Source: Haemophilus sp. CCUG 60358
GTDB lineage: Bacteria > Pseudomonadota > Gammaproteobacteria > Enterobacterales > Pasteurellaceae
Assembly (NCBI RefSeq): GCF_001679485.1
Contig: NZ_LZOZ01000014.1
Location: 200,242-264,241, forward strand
Direction of reading: 5' to 3'
DNA: 64,000 nucleotides
The number at the start of each line of letters is the position of its first letter. Within the stretch, counting starts at the first letter, position 1. Both the position numbers and the translations under genes were made by a program. The notes below the pieces were generated by a model that saw only the letters and a program-made list of their open reading frames with translations, was not told the origin of the DNA and searched no databases. This document shows, piece after piece, positions 54,325 to 63,980 of the stretch.

Positions 54325-54398
54325 TGGAGGCGTGTCCCGGAGTCGAACCGAGCTACATGGATTTGCAATCCAGTGCATAACCGCTTTGCTAACACGCC
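54325..54398 (-). tRNA. tRNA-Cys (GCA)
   Basis: 74 nt with CCA: GGCGTGTT acceptor, anticodon arm TGGAT-TGCAAAT with GCA, GGTTCGACTCC T-arm. Second gene of the tRNA operon. Confidence 0.97.
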
Positions 54399-54405
54399 GT
54401 TAGTT

Positions 54406-54481
<76 letters not shown>

Positions 54482-54736
54482 ATACGCTGTTAGTGCGGTG
54501 CATTTTACGGGAATTTAAAATTCTGTCAATCGAAGATCTTAAAAAAAAATTCAAATGTTGAAAAAATCTTCGTTTCGGTTGAAATTACAGCAAAATTTAG
54601 CACAAGAATATAATTTTTACAGAGTTTTCAATTTCTACTTTTATCATGAGAGGCTTTATGACAAAATTGGAACGTTTTGCTCGCCATTAAATAAAGAAAA
54701 GTGCGGTCAAGTTTTTGCATGTTTTAGAGGTAAATT

Positions 54737-55846
54737 ATGACACAACAATATTCTATCGATACATTATTAGCCCAAGCGGGGAATCGCAGTGATGAGCGCA
54801 CAGGTGCGGTTTCAACACCAATTTATCTTTCAACAGCTTATGGCCATCATGGGATTGGTGAAAGTACTGGCTTTGATTATACCCGCACGAAAAACCCAAC
54901 GCGTAGTGTTTTGGAAGATACAGTTGCAAAATTAGAGAATGGTGACCGTGGTTTTGCTTTTGCTTCAGGTATGGCGGCAATTCAAGTGCTGATGAACCTA
55001 TTTAAAGGCCCTGATGAATGGATTGTATCAAGTGATGTATATGGTGGAACTTATCGTTTATTAGATTTTGCCTATAAAAATAACAACAGCGTAAAACCCG
55101 TTTATGTGAATACCGCTTCTTTAGCTGAAATTGAAGCCGCGATTACAGCGAATACAAAAGCGATTTTTATTGAAACCCCATCGAATCCATTAATGGAAGA
55201 GTGTGATGTGGCAGAAATTGCGAAATTAGCGAAAAAACACAACTTGTTAATGATTGTGGATAATACCTTCTTAACCCCAGTGCTATCTCGTCCATTAGAT
55301 TTAGGCGCAGATATTGTCATTCATAGCGGTACAAAATATATTGCGGGTCATAATGATAGTTTAGTGGGCTTGATTATTGCGAAAGGACAAGAGCTTTGTG
55401 ATCGTATCGCCTATATTCAAAATGGTGCAGGTGCCGTACTTTCGCCATTTGATTCTTGGTTAACCGTGCGTGGTATGAAAACCCTTTCATTACGTATGAA
55501 ACGCCATCAAGATAATGCGAAGGCGATTGCAGAATTTTTACGTCAACAGCCACAAATTGATAGTGTGTTATATCCAAACAAAGGCGGTATGCTATCTTTC
55601 CGTTTGAAAGATGAAAATTGGGTAAATACTTTCTTGAAATCAATTAAATTGATTACCTTTGCTGAAAGTCTAGGGGGAACAGAAAGCTTTATTACCTATC
55701 CTGCAACCCAAACTCATATGGATATTCCAGAAGCAGAACGCGTCGCTCGTGGTATTACAAACACATTATTGCGTTTTTCTGTTGGTTTAGAAGATGTGGA
55801 AGACATCAAAGCCGATTTATTACAGGCGTTTGCACAACTTAAATAA
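54737..55846 (+). CDS. metB: Cystathionine gamma-synthase (Cys/Met metabolism PLP enzyme)
   Basis: Makes cystathionine from an O-acyl-homoserine and cysteine on the way to methionine. 369 residues; PLP lysine K200 in HSGTKYIAGHND; VYGGTYRLLDFA, ETPSNPLMEECDV and LRFSVGLEDVEDI are family blocks. Cystathionine beta-lyase is the main alternative, since both share the fold; the short length fits the Haemophilus metB entry I recall. In H. influenzae metB lies next to thrC as I recall; here the tRNA operon precedes it. Confidence 0.88.
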   Translation: MTQQYSIDTLLAQAGNRSDERTGAVSTPIYLSTAYGHHGIGESTGFDYTRTKNPTRSVLEDTVAKLENGDRGFAFASGMAAIQVLMNLFKGPDEWIVSSDVYGGTYRLLDFAYKNNNSVKPVYVNTASLAEIEAAITANTKAIFIETPSNPLMEECDVAEIAKLAKKHNLLMIVDNTFLTPVLSRPLDLGADIVIHSGTKYIAGHNDSLVGLIIAKGQELCDRIAYIQNGAGAVLSPFDSWLTVRGMKTLSLRMKRHQDNAKAIAEFLRQQPQIDSVLYPNKGGMLSFRLKDENWVNTFLKSIKLITFAESLGGTESFITYPATQTHMDIPEAERVARGITNTLLRFSVGLEDVEDIKADLLQAFAQLK

Positions 55847-55963
55847 TTAGTTTTTATCAATCGGACTAATCTGTGCAATTCAATATGCCTTGTGCTATTA
55901 TGCATAACATCAATTAACGTTAGGTGTTGATTCGTCAGCACCTTATTAAATAAGGAAACAAAA

Positions 55964-56287
55964 ATGAGCGAAGTATTACATATTAATGATGCAGATTTTG
56001 AAACTGCCGTTGTGCAATCTGATATCCCAGTATTAGTGGATTTCTGGGCACCTTGGTGTGGTCCTTGCAAAATGATTGCGCCAATTTTAGATGAAATTGC
56101 ACCTGAATTTGCAGGTAAAGCAAAAATCGTTAAAATCAACGTCGATGACAACCAATTAGTTGCAGGTCAATTTGGTATACGTAGTATCCCAACTTTACTA
56201 CTTTTCAAAAATGGCCAACTTGTTGCAACACAAGTCGGTGCGTTACCAAAAAATCAATTAGCGGCGTTTATTAATCAACACCTATAA
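55964..56287 (+). CDS. trxA: Thioredoxin 1
   Basis: 107 residues, cytoplasmic disulphide reductase. Active site WCGPC (C32, C35) after VLVDFWAP; cis-proline loop RSIPTLLLF and the buried Asp26 equivalent are present. AAGGAAACAAAA-ATG start. Confidence 0.98.
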   Translation: MSEVLHINDADFETAVVQSDIPVLVDFWAPWCGPCKMIAPILDEIAPEFAGKAKIVKINVDDNQLVAGQFGIRSIPTLLLFKNGQLVATQVGALPKNQLAAFINQHL

Positions 56288-56304
56288 TTGAGTTATTAAA
56301 CATA

Positions 56305-56342
56305 AAGAGCGGTCAAAAATAGTGATGTTTTTGACCGCTCTT
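56305..56342. terminator. Bidirectional terminator trxA / ligE
   Basis: AAGAGCGGTCAAAAA (56305-56319) pairs with TTTTTGACCGCTCTT (56328-56342), flanked by a T-run; it overlaps the stop codon of the convergent ligase gene. Confidence 0.9.
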
Positions 56343-57150
56343 ATTTTTTCTCTCGCCAATAAGTGGCAAAACGAGGTTTTCCTGAATTAGTTAATCCACG
56401 ATATTTATAGGTGATTGTGGAGCCAATAGGTGGTGGATTTTCGCGCTCACTCAGATTAAATCCTGAACCAATTTTGAATTTTCCACGATGATTTTCACAG
56501 GTGAGCGATCCGAGTATATTCTCAAATTGTCCTTTCCCTTTGTGATGTGCTATCACTGTGCACTCTTCATCATAAGTGCTTTTTAACTTTAAAATTTGTG
56601 TACTGCGTTTTCTTTCGTAAGGCGCATTAGGATTACGTAATACAATCCCTTCACCTTTTTTCGCTTCCACTTCATACAAATACTCGAATAAATGTGTTTT
56701 ATCTCGTATCGGAATTTGCGGAATAATCTTGATATAAGGTGTAGGGTGATCTTTCAAATAATCTTCTAAGGTTTTGAGACGTTCAAAGAGATTGCCTGAT
56801 GCATTAGGCACATCGAAAACATAAAGTATCAATTTTGTCCAATTATCATCTTTAAAGGATTTCGTGATAGAGGCAATCTCTTCAAATTGATTACGTTCAC
56901 TAAATATCTCACCATCAATGGCAAAAGGCGGAAATTGAGCGGTAAAATAGGTAGGCGCGGGCAAGGGGAGTCCTTGACGACTTAATAATGTTTTGCCATC
57001 CCAATAACCTCGTACCCCATCTAATTTTTCAGACATTACCCAACCTTGAATATCTTGGTTCTCATAGGTGCTTAATAGCATTAAATCACGCTCATTCGCC
57101 CAGGTTATTTGGCTGAATAGGAGGCAAAGTAATAAGTAAATCGCTCTCAT
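56341..57150 (-). CDS. ligE: Periplasmic ATP-dependent DNA ligase (LigE type)
   Basis: Small nucleotidyltransferase ligase of 269 residues with an N-terminal signal peptide (about 1-18, AIYLLLCLLFSQITWA). The adenylated lysine is K42 in EKLDGVRGYWDG; IDGEIF is motif III, GEGIVLRNP motif IV and ILKLKS motif V. The C-terminal OB domain is present; no N-terminal DNA-binding domain. Exported ligases occur in naturally competent Pasteurellaceae and Neisseria and have been proposed to mend incoming DNA. Confidence 0.92.
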   Translation of the reverse strand: MRAIYLLLCLLFSQITWANERDLMLLSTYENQDIQGWVMSEKLDGVRGYWDGKTLLSRQGLPLPAPTYFTAQFPPFAIDGEIFSERNQFEEIASITKSFKDDNWTKLILYVFDVPNASGNLFERLKTLEDYLKDHPTPYIKIIPQIPIRDKTHLFEYLYEVEAKKGEGIVLRNPNAPYERKRSTQILKLKSTYDEECTVIAHHKGKGQFENILGSLTCENHRGKFKIGSGFNLSERENPPPIGSTITYKYRGLTNSGKPRFATYWREKK

Positions 57151-57350
57151 GATGTTTCCTTTTTAAATTTATTGAGTTTAAAAAGTGCGGTCATTTTTTA
57201 CAGCGTTTTTAATTGAATCTGTGATTCGTATCGCAAAATAATGAGAAGTAAGCTGAAAAATAGAGAGATAAGAAAGAGCTGTGGATTATTTGAAATGAAC
57301 GCTATACAATGCCAACGCGATTTCGAATTTTAATTTTTAAGGAGAATAAA

Positions 57351-57935
57351 ATGTATTTTGATCAAATTAAAGCTGAGCTTGTGGAAGCACAAGACGTACT
57401 AAATAAGTTTGTTTCAGATGATAACAACATCAAACTCATTGAAAAAGCGGCTAAATTGTTAGCAGAAAGCTTTAAAAATGGCGGAAAAGTATTATCTTGC
57501 GGTAATGGTGGTTCTCACTGTGATGCTATGCATTTTGCTGAAGAACTAACTGGTCGTTATCGTGAAAATCGTCCTGGTTATCCTGCAATTGCGATTTCTG
57601 ATGTAAGTCATTTAAGCTGTGTAAGTAATGACTTTGGTTATGAATATGTATTCTCTCGCTTTGTTGAGGCCGTGGGTAAAGAAGGCGACGTTTTATTTGG
57701 ATTATCGACATCGGGCAATTCTAAAAATATCTTAAATGCGATTGATGCCGCGAAAGCAAAAGGCATGAAAGTGATTGCGATGACAGGTAAAGATGGCGGT
57801 AAAATGGCAGGCTTAGCGGATGTTGAAATTCGTGTGCCACACTTTGGTTATGCAGATCGTATTCAAGAAATTCACATCAAAGTGATCCATATTTTAATGA
57901 TGCTAGTTGAATTTGAAATGGCGAAAGAGGCTTAA
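57351..57935 (+). CDS. gmhA: Phosphoheptose isomerase
   Basis: Converts sedoheptulose 7-phosphate to D-glycero-D-manno-heptose 7-phosphate for LOS inner core. 194 residues from ATG 57351 (AAGGAG before). SIS domain: [58 protein letters not shown]. The extra upstream frame (57309) lacks a ribosome binding site. Confidence 0.97.
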   Translation: MYFDQIKAELVEAQDVLNKFVSDDNNIKLIEKAAKLLAESFKNGGKVLSCGNGGSHCDAMHFAEELTGRYRENRPGYPAIAISDVSHLSCVSNDFGYEYVFSRFVEAVGKEGDVLFGLSTSGNSKNILNAIDAAKAKGMKVIAMTGKDGGKMAGLADVEIRVPHFGYADRIQEIHIKVIHILMMLVEFEMAKEA

Positions 57936-57971
57936 TACGCGATAAGTGCGGTTTAAAATTCAATGATTTAA

Positions 57972-58001
57972 AGATCCCAAAAAGTTTTTTGGGATTTTTT
58001 A
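57972..58001 (+). terminator. gmhA terminator
   Basis: ATCCCAAAAA (57974-57983) pairs with TTTTTGGGAT (57986-57995), then T-run. The art promoter begins immediately beyond. Confidence 0.88.
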
Positions 58002-58011
58002 TAAAAAATGC

Positions 58012-58047
58012 TTGCATAAATAATCACTAAAAAGTAATATTTATTCA
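58012..58047 (+). promoter_or_regulatory. artPIQM promoter with two ARG boxes
   Basis: TTGCAT (58012-58017), 17-nt spacer, TAATAT (58035-58040). TGCATAAATAATCA (58013-58026) and GTAATATTTATTCA (58034-58047) each resemble the ArgR core TGAATAWTTATTCA (11 and 12 of 14 by eye) and are 21 bp apart centre to centre, the usual tandem ARG-box spacing. They cover -35 and -10, so arginine-loaded ArgR would block transcription. Confidence 0.75.
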
Positions 58048-58084
58048 TTCTTACAAGTCAATCAAGGACAGCAGTAAACTTAAA

Positions 58085-58822
58085 ATGGCGATTAGTGTTA
58101 AAAATTTGAATTTCTTTTATGGTTCATCACAGGCATTGTTTGATATCAATCTTGATGCACAGGAAGGCGATACTGTGGTGTTACTCGGGCCAAGTGGTGC
58201 TGGGAAAAGTACGTTAATCCGTACACTAAATTTATTAGAAGTGCCAACTTCTGGTGAATTGCATATTGCGAATAACCATTTTGATTTATCTCAAGCGAAT
58301 AATAATCCGAAAGCTATTCGTCAACTTCGTCAAGATGTAGGCATGGTATTTCAGCAATACAATCTTTGGCCACATTTAACAGTGATTGAAAACCTAATTG
58401 AAGCGCCGAAAAAAGTGTTAGGCATTAGCGAGGAAGAAGCGAAAAAAGATGCATTAGAACTTTTAAAACGTTTACGTTTGGAAGAGCATGCCGATCGTTT
58501 CCCGCTTCACTTATCTGGCGGTCAGCAACAACGTGTTGCCATTGCTCGTGCATTAATGATGAAACCGCAAGTGTTGTTGTTTGATGAACCAACGGCAGCA
58601 CTGGATCCTGAGATTACAGCTCAAGTTGTTGATATCATTAAAGAACTTCAACAAACAGGCATTACTCAAGTGATTGTAACCCACGAAGTGAACGTGGCAC
58701 AAAAAGTGGCGACAAAGGTCGTTTATATGGAACAAGGTAAGATTATTGAAATGGGCAGTGCAGATTGCTTTGATAATCCCAAAACCGAACAATTTAAACA
58801 ATATCTTTCACACTCAGAATAA
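58085..58822 (+). CDS. artP: Arginine ABC transporter ATPase
   Basis: 245 residues: Walker [10 protein letters not shown] (35-43), [17 protein letters not shown] signature, Walker [15 protein letters not shown], and [12 protein letters not shown]. Energises arginine import with ArtQM. First gene of artPIQM. Confidence 0.96.
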   Translation: MAISVKNLNFFYGSSQALFDINLDAQEGDTVVLLGPSGAGKSTLIRTLNLLEVPTSGELHIANNHFDLSQANNNPKAIRQLRQDVGMVFQQYNLWPHLTVIENLIEAPKKVLGISEEEAKKDALELLKRLRLEEHADRFPLHLSGGQQQRVAIARALMMKPQVLLFDEPTAALDPEITAQVVDIIKELQQTGITQVIVTHEVNVAQKVATKVVYMEQGKIIEMGSADCFDNPKTEQFKQYLSHSE

Positions 58823-58833
58823 GGAAACACAAC

Positions 58834-59553
58834 ATGAAAAAATTACTTTTAAGCGCAATGTTAATGGGCTCAGCTTTTGTTGCGAATGCACAAGAAATCA
58901 CTTTCGCGATGGAGCCGAGCTACCCACCATTTGAAACAACGAATGAAAAAGGCGAAATTATCGGTTTTGATGTGGATGTCGCGAATGCAATTTGTAAGGA
59001 AATTCAAGCAACTTGTCACTTTAAAAGCCAAGCATTTGATGCGTTAATTCCAGGCTTAAAATCTAAACGTTTTGATGCTTCAATTTCTGCGATTGATATT
59101 ACGGAAGCGCGCGCAAAACAAGTGGCTTTCTCTAATGCTTACTATGATAGTTCAGCAAGCTATGTAGCTTTAAAAGGTAAAGCAGATTTAGCTTCAGCAA
59201 AAACAGTTGGTGTTCAAAACGGAACAACATTCCAACAATATACTGCTGCAGAAAGCAAACAATATAATGCAAAAGCTTATGCCAGCCTTCAAGATGCGAT
59301 CTTAGACTTAAAAAATGGTCGTATTGATATCATCTTCGGTGATACCGCCGTATTGTCTGATATGATTTCTAAAGAGCCTGAAATTCAATTTGTAGGCGAC
59401 AAAGTGACCGACAAAAAATATTTCGGTAACGGTTTAGGTATCGCGGTGAATAAATCAAGTAAAGAATTGCTAGAAAGCTTAAATAAAGGTTTAGAAACCG
59501 TGAAAGCAAATGGTGAATACCAAAAAATCTATGACAAATGGATGACAAAATAA
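58834..59553 (+). CDS. artI: Arginine-binding periplasmic protein
   Basis: 239 residues with signal peptide ([18 protein letters not shown], cleavage before QEI). Mature start [21 protein letters not shown], then [23 protein letters not shown], typical of polar amino-acid binding proteins. 11 nt after artP. Confidence 0.95.
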   Translation: MKKLLLSAMLMGSAFVANAQEITFAMEPSYPPFETTNEKGEIIGFDVDVANAICKEIQATCHFKSQAFDALIPGLKSKRFDASISAIDITEARAKQVAFSNAYYDSSASYVALKGKADLASAKTVGVQNGTTFQQYTAAESKQYNAKAYASLQDAILDLKNGRIDIIFGDTAVLSDMISKEPEIQFVGDKVTDKKYFGNGLGIAVNKSSKELLESLNKGLETVKANGEYQKIYDKWMTK

Positions 59554-59556
59554 TCT

Positions 59557-60228
59557 ATGTTTTATGATTATCTTACATTAATTGGACATGCAGCCCTAAT
59601 GACCTTAGGGCTTGCTATTTGCTCGTTAATTGTCGGCTTATTGCTCAGTATTATTTTTACTGCCTTAGAAGCGAATAAATATGTCTTTATTGCAAAACCA
59701 GCTTCTGTTGTGATTGCTTTATTGCGTGGTTTACCGGAAATCTTGGTGGTTCTACTGATTTATTTTGGTTCAACCCAAGTAGTAGAAATGCTGACAGGGG
59801 AGTATATCGAATTCAGCGCCTTTGGTTGTGGTGTATTTGCATTGTCTTTGATTTTTGCCTCTTATGCTTCACAAACCTTACGTGGTGCGATTCAAGCCAT
59901 TCCAAAAGGGCAGTGGGAATCAGGTGCGGCGTTAGGCTTAAGCCGTCCTTATACCTTCATCAATTTAATTATGCCACAAGTGTGGCGACATGCTTTACCG
60001 GGCTTAAGCAATCAATGGCTCGTGTTATTAAAAGATACCGCGCTGGTGTCATTAATCGGGGTAGATGATTTAATGCGTCAAGCAGGATACATCAATACGA
60101 ATACTCATGAGCCTTTTACTTGGTATGGTATTGCTGCGTTAATTTATTTGGTGATTACGTTGATCAGCCAAGCGGGGATTCGCAAATTAGAATTACGTTT
60201 CACTCGATTTGAACGGGGAGTCGAATAA
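59557..60228 (+). CDS. artQ: Arginine ABC transporter permease ArtQ
   Basis: 223 residues, about five membrane segments, HisMQ-family motif in [26 protein letters not shown]. The stop overlaps the artM start (TAATG). Confidence 0.95.
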   Translation: MFYDYLTLIGHAALMTLGLAICSLIVGLLLSIIFTALEANKYVFIAKPASVVIALLRGLPEILVVLLIYFGSTQVVEMLTGEYIEFSAFGCGVFALSLIFASYASQTLRGAIQAIPKGQWESGAALGLSRPYTFINLIMPQVWRHALPGLSNQWLVLLKDTALVSLIGVDDLMRQAGYINTNTHEPFTWYGIAALIYLVITLISQAGIRKLELRFTRFERGVE

Positions 60229-60911
60229 TGTTTCAAGAGTATTTAGCAGTAATTGCTCAAGGTATTCCGACTAGCCTGTTGCTTACAGTTGTGTCTTTGT
60301 TTATTGCCTTTTTCTTAGCATTAGGGCTAACCTTCTTGCTTTCTATTGGCAATAAATTGGTGAAAAGTGCGGTCAATTTGTTCCTTGTTTTATTTACAGG
60401 GACCCCGCTTTTAGTGCAATTTTTCTTGATTTATGCAGGCCCTGGTCAATTCCAATGGTTGGTGGACAGTCCATTATGGGGATTATTTTCCAATGCATGG
60501 TTCTGTGCTGCATTAGCTTTGGCTTTGAATAGTGCGGCTTATTCAACTCAATTATTCCATGGGGCAGTAAAAGCGATCTCTAAAGGTCAATGGGAAAGCT
60601 GTGCGGCATTAGGACTAAGTCGTATGCAGACTTTAAAAATTCTCATTCCTTATGCGTTAAAACGCGCACTCCCTTCTTATACCAATGAAATTATTTTGGT
60701 ATTTAAAGGTACAGCATTGGCCTCTACCATTACGATCATGGATATCATGGGATATGCTCGCCAACTTTACGGTACTGAATATGATGCACTCACTATCTAC
60801 GGTATTGCAGGCGGTATTTATCTCATTATTACCGGTATTGCCACTTTATTACTCCGTCAGTTAGAAAATAAAGTGTTGTCATTCGAACGTATTGATACCG
60901 CCAAGGTATAA
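60228..60911 (+). CDS. artM: Arginine ABC transporter permease ArtM
   Basis: 227 residues; YSTQLFHGAVKAISKGQWES is the matching coupling loop; heterodimer with ArtQ. An uptake signal follows the stop codon, then a terminator. Confidence 0.95.
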   Translation: MFQEYLAVIAQGIPTSLLLTVVSLFIAFFLALGLTFLLSIGNKLVKSAVNLFLVLFTGTPLLVQFFLIYAGPGQFQWLVDSPLWGLFSNAWFCAALALALNSAAYSTQLFHGAVKAISKGQWESCAALGLSRMQTLKILIPYALKRALPSYTNEIILVFKGTALASTITIMDIMGYARQLYGTEYDALTIYGIAGGIYLIITGIATLLLRQLENKVLSFERIDTAKV

Positions 60912-60933
60912 AGTGCGGTCAAAAATAGAAACT

Positions 60934-60966
60934 AATCGGGCAGTTTAAAAATTGCCCGATTTTTTA
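60934..60966 (+). terminator. art operon terminator
   Basis: AATCGGGCA (60934-60942) with TGCCCGATT (60953-60961), then T-run. Confidence 0.9.
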
Positions 60967-61028
60967 TTATAAATGCGAAGTAAATCTGTTTTTCAGTACT
61001 TATAATATAAAGTACTGAGGAGGATATT

Positions 61029-61742
61029 ATGAAACCTATTTGTGTCGTATTAACAGGCGCAGGAATTAGTGCCGAAAGTGGTATTCCTACATTTAGAGCG
61101 GAAGATGGTTTATGGGCAGGGCATAAAGTTGAAGAAGTCTGTACGCCTGAAGCCTTGCAAAAGAATCGTGCAAAAGTATTAGATTTCTACAACCAACGAC
61201 GAAAAAATGCGGCTGCAGCTAAGCCAAATGCTGCACATATCGCCTTAGTTGAATTAGAAAAAGCCTATGATGTGAGAATTATCACGCAAAATGTGGATGA
61301 TTTACATGAACGAGCAGGAAGTTCGAATGTTTTACACTTACATGGTGAACTGAATAAAGCCCGTAGTAGTTTTGATGAAAGTTATATTGTGGATTGTTTT
61401 GTCGATCAGAAATTGGAAGATAAAGATCCTAACGGTCATCCAATGCGCCCATATATTGTTTTTTTCGGTGAAATGGTGCCGATGTTAGAACGTGCAGTGG
61501 ATATCGTAGAGCAAGCGGATGTCGTGTTAGTGATTGGTACTTCTTTGCAAGTGTATCCTGCGAATGGTTTAGTTAATGAAGCGCCAAGCAAAGCGCCAAT
61601 TTACTTAATCGATCCAAATCCCAATACAGGATTTGTTCGTAAGCAAGTCATCACAATAAAAGAAAAAGCAGGGAAGGGCGTACCGAAGGTAGTGAGCGTA
61701 TTGTTAGATAAAATAAACGATTCACCTATATCTAAGCAATAA
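61029..61742 (+). CDS. cobB: Sirtuin-type NAD-dependent protein deacylase without zinc cysteines
   Basis: Removes acyl groups from lysines with NAD+. 237 residues: GAGISAESGIPTFRA (from residue 10), TQNVDDLHERAG (86-97), catalytic H105 in HLHGEL, and VIGTSLQVYP. The segment that normally carries the C-x2-C...C-x2-C zinc tetrad (about 107-148) has just one Cys (C123), so the structural zinc is probably absent, as in a subgroup of bacterial sirtuins. GAGGAGGATATT-ATG start. Confidence 0.9.
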   Translation: MKPICVVLTGAGISAESGIPTFRAEDGLWAGHKVEEVCTPEALQKNRAKVLDFYNQRRKNAAAAKPNAAHIALVELEKAYDVRIITQNVDDLHERAGSSNVLHLHGELNKARSSFDESYIVDCFVDQKLEDKDPNGHPMRPYIVFFGEMVPMLERAVDIVEQADVVLVIGTSLQVYPANGLVNEAPSKAPIYLIDPNPNTGFVRKQVITIKEKAGKGVPKVVSVLLDKINDSPISKQ

Positions 61743-61749
61743 AGATGGA

Positions 61750-61792
61750 GTACGGTCAAAATTTTCATTATTTTTTGACCGCACTTTTTATT
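61750..61792. terminator. Terminator between convergent cobB and zinc-ribbon gene
   Basis: AGTACGGTCAAAA (61750-61762) with TTTTGACCGCACT (61774-61786), one mismatch; another uptake-signal-derived stem. Confidence 0.8.
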
Positions 61793-62021
61793 CTCCTGTC
61801 AGCCAACTTGCGAGCAAAATAACGATAGTGAAAATAGCGAACCAAATAAGGTGAAGTTTAGTGCTTTTTCGATTAATTTCGGCATTATGTTGGCGTCGTT
61901 CTTCGAGTTTTTGTTTGTAAATCTCAAGATCTTCTTCTTTAAAAGAAAAACCACAATTTGGACAAAATTGAGCGGATTCGCTGATTTTTTTACGACATTC
62001 AGGGCAGCGAGTAAGAGCCAT
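61788..62021 (-). CDS. Small zinc-ribbon membrane protein
   Basis: 77 residues: N-terminal zinc ribbon C6-x2-C9 and C20-x2-C23 (RCPECRKK... FCPNCGFSF), a charged helix, and one C-terminal membrane segment (about 57-74, LIWFAIFTIVILLASWL). Function unknown; AAGGATCATAA-ATG start region. Convergent with cobB. Confidence 0.8.
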   Translation of the reverse strand: MALTRCPECRKKISESAQFCPNCGFSFKEEDLEIYKQKLEERRQHNAEINRKSTKLHLIWFAIFTIVILLASWLTGE

Positions 62022-62087
62022 TTATGATCCTTTTTTAATTATTTGAATTTATGAGCTTATTGTAAGTGAAAAAAGCGTAATGATAAA

Positions 62088-62103
62088 CGTGATATAGATC
62101 ACA
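62088..62103. promoter_or_regulatory. CRP site upstream of cstA
   Basis: CGTGA-TATAGA-TCACA, one mismatch to the CRP consensus, 119 bp before the cstA start. CstA transporters are classical CRP-activated starvation genes. Confidence 0.78.
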
Positions 62104-62221
62104 AATTTGAAACATTGTAAAAATTAAAATTTTGATTTTGAGAATTTTAACTTAGAATACCGCCGACGAAGTCTAGTATATGACTAAATTTCGGTATTCA
62201 TTTATTCCTGAGGAGTATTTT

Positions 62222-63796
62222 ATGTTGTGGTTTTTCTTCTGCGTGGCGTTATTGCTTGCAGGTTATTTCTTTTATAGTCGTGTAATTGAGCGCATTTTTG
62301 TGATCAATCCAAATCGTCAAACGCCAGCGTATACCATGAATGATGGCGTTGACTATATGCCAATGTCTAAAACTAAGATTTGGTTAATTCAATTATTAAA
62401 TATTGCAGGTACAGGCCCAATCTTTGGTCCGATTCTTGGTGCGTTATACGGACCAGTTGCTATGCTTTGGATTGTGGTTGGTTGTATCTTTGCGGGTGCG
62501 GTACACGATTATTTCTGTGGAATGTTAAGTGTGCGTAATGGCGGTGCATCTATGCCTAACCTCGCAGGTAAATACTTAGGTCGTCCAGTTAAAGCATTCA
62601 TTAACGTATTAGCTGTTGTGCTTTTATTGTTAGTAGGTGTGGTATTCGTTGCAAGTCCAGCTCAATTAATGGGTACGATTACAATGGATGTGTTCGGTGC
62701 TGCATCAGGTAGCATTTCTATTAGCAATGCGGAAGAAATCCATCAAGTAGCTGAAGCAGGTGGTATTACCGTTTGGGGTATGGATAAAGCGACTGTTATC
62801 AGTGTTTGGACTGCTATCATTTTCATTTACTATATTCTTGCGACATTACTTCCGGTTGATAAAATCATCGGTCGTATCTACCCATTCTTCGGTGCATTAT
62901 TACTCTTTATGTCTGTAGGTATGGTATATGGTTTAGTAAGTGCAGATCTTAGCTCAGCAGACCCAATTTCTTTCTATCGTTCTGTGGACGGTATGTCTTT
63001 TGAGAAATTCTTCCAAAACTTTGAAACCCGTGCGGATTTACCATTATGGCCACTCTTGTTCTTAACAATATCTTGTGGTGCATTATCTGGTTTCCACGCA
63101 ACACAAAGCCCGTTAATGGCACGTTGTACTGAAAACGAAAAAGAAGGACGTTTCATTTTCTACGGTGCGATGATCGGTGAAGGTGTGATTGCGTTAGTAT
63201 GGTGTGCAGTTGGTTTAAGTTTCTATGATTCTTTACCAGATTTATTAGCAGCGATTAAAGCAGGTTCTCCTTCTAAAGTGGTTTATGACTCTTCTATCCA
63301 CTTCTTAGGTCTTGTTGGTGGTATTTTTGCAGTGTTAGGTGTGGTTGTTCTTCCAATTACATCAGGCGATACAGCATTCCGTGCGGCACGTCTTGTTATT
63401 GCAGAATTTTTCCATTTAGAACAAAAAACCTTAGCTAAACGTTTAATTATTGCTGTGCCATTATTCGTGGTTGGTTATATCGTATCAAAAGTGGATTTCT
63501 CTATCTTATGGCGTTACTTCACTTGGGCGAACCAAACTACTGCGATGGTTATGTTATGGACTGCAGCTGCGTATTTATATCGCTATAATAAATTCCACTG
63601 GATATGTACAATCCCTGCGGCATTTATCAGTACCGTATGTTTTACTTACCTTGCATACAACAAAATCGGTTTTGGTTTAGACTATCAATTATCTGTTTAT
63701 ATCGGCTTAGGCTTAACAGTACTTTGTTTAGTTTTATTCTTCACACAGCTTAAACCATTAGGTGATCGTGACGAAGAAGCGTATGTAAATAATTAA
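62222..63796 (+). CDS. cstA: CstA-family transporter (carbon starvation / pyruvate or peptide uptake)
   Basis: Polytopic inner-membrane protein of 524 residues with many hydrophobic segments. CstA blocks: LLNIAGTGPIFGPILGALYGP, CIFAGAVHDYFCGMLSVRNGG, SGFHATQSPLMARC and ITSGDTAFRAARL. Start at ATG 62222 behind GAGGAG; frame open to 62180. Shorter than E. coli CstA (~700), belonging to the compact branch. Substrate (pyruvate or peptides) is from family knowledge only. Confidence 0.9.
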   Translation: MLWFFFCVALLLAGYFFYSRVIERIFVINPNRQTPAYTMNDGVDYMPMSKTKIWLIQLLNIAGTGPIFGPILGALYGPVAMLWIVVGCIFAGAVHDYFCGMLSVRNGGASMPNLAGKYLGRPVKAFINVLAVVLLLLVGVVFVASPAQLMGTITMDVFGAASGSISISNAEEIHQVAEAGGITVWGMDKATVISVWTAIIFIYYILATLLPVDKIIGRIYPFFGALLLFMSVGMVYGLVSADLSSADPISFYRSVDGMSFEKFFQNFETRADLPLWPLLFLTISCGALSGFHATQSPLMARCTENEKEGRFIFYGAMIGEGVIALVWCAVGLSFYDSLPDLLAAIKAGSPSKVVYDSSIHFLGLVGGIFAVLGVVVLPITSGDTAFRAARLVIAEFFHLEQKTLAKRLIIAVPLFVVGYIVSKVDFSILWRYFTWANQTTAMVMLWTAAAYLYRYNKFHWICTIPAAFISTVCFTYLAYNKIGFGLDYQLSVYIGLGLTVLCLVLFFTQLKPLGDRDEEAYVNN

Positions 63797-63816
63797 TTCA
63801 TAAAATCTCATTTTAT

Positions 63817-63852
63817 AAAACCGTTTGAATTGATGTTCGAACGGTTTTTTAT
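63817..63852 (+). terminator. cstA terminator
   Basis: AAAACCGTTTGAA (63817-63829) with TTCGAACGGTTTT (63836-63848), one mismatch, T-run after. Confidence 0.88.
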
Positions 63853-63980
63853 CTATAATTTTTATGTTTCTTTACATTTCCTTATATTCCTTTACATTTC
63901 TTTTCTTGTTTTGAAGAGTAAATGATAGGATAATTCAAAAACTTTTATAACCTAGGATTTTAATCTGTGAGAACATTTGA

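Noticed and set aside
54555..54740. 61-codon ORF upstream of metB
   Set aside because: AT-rich, no ribosome binding site, ends in the metB start region; probably leader DNA.
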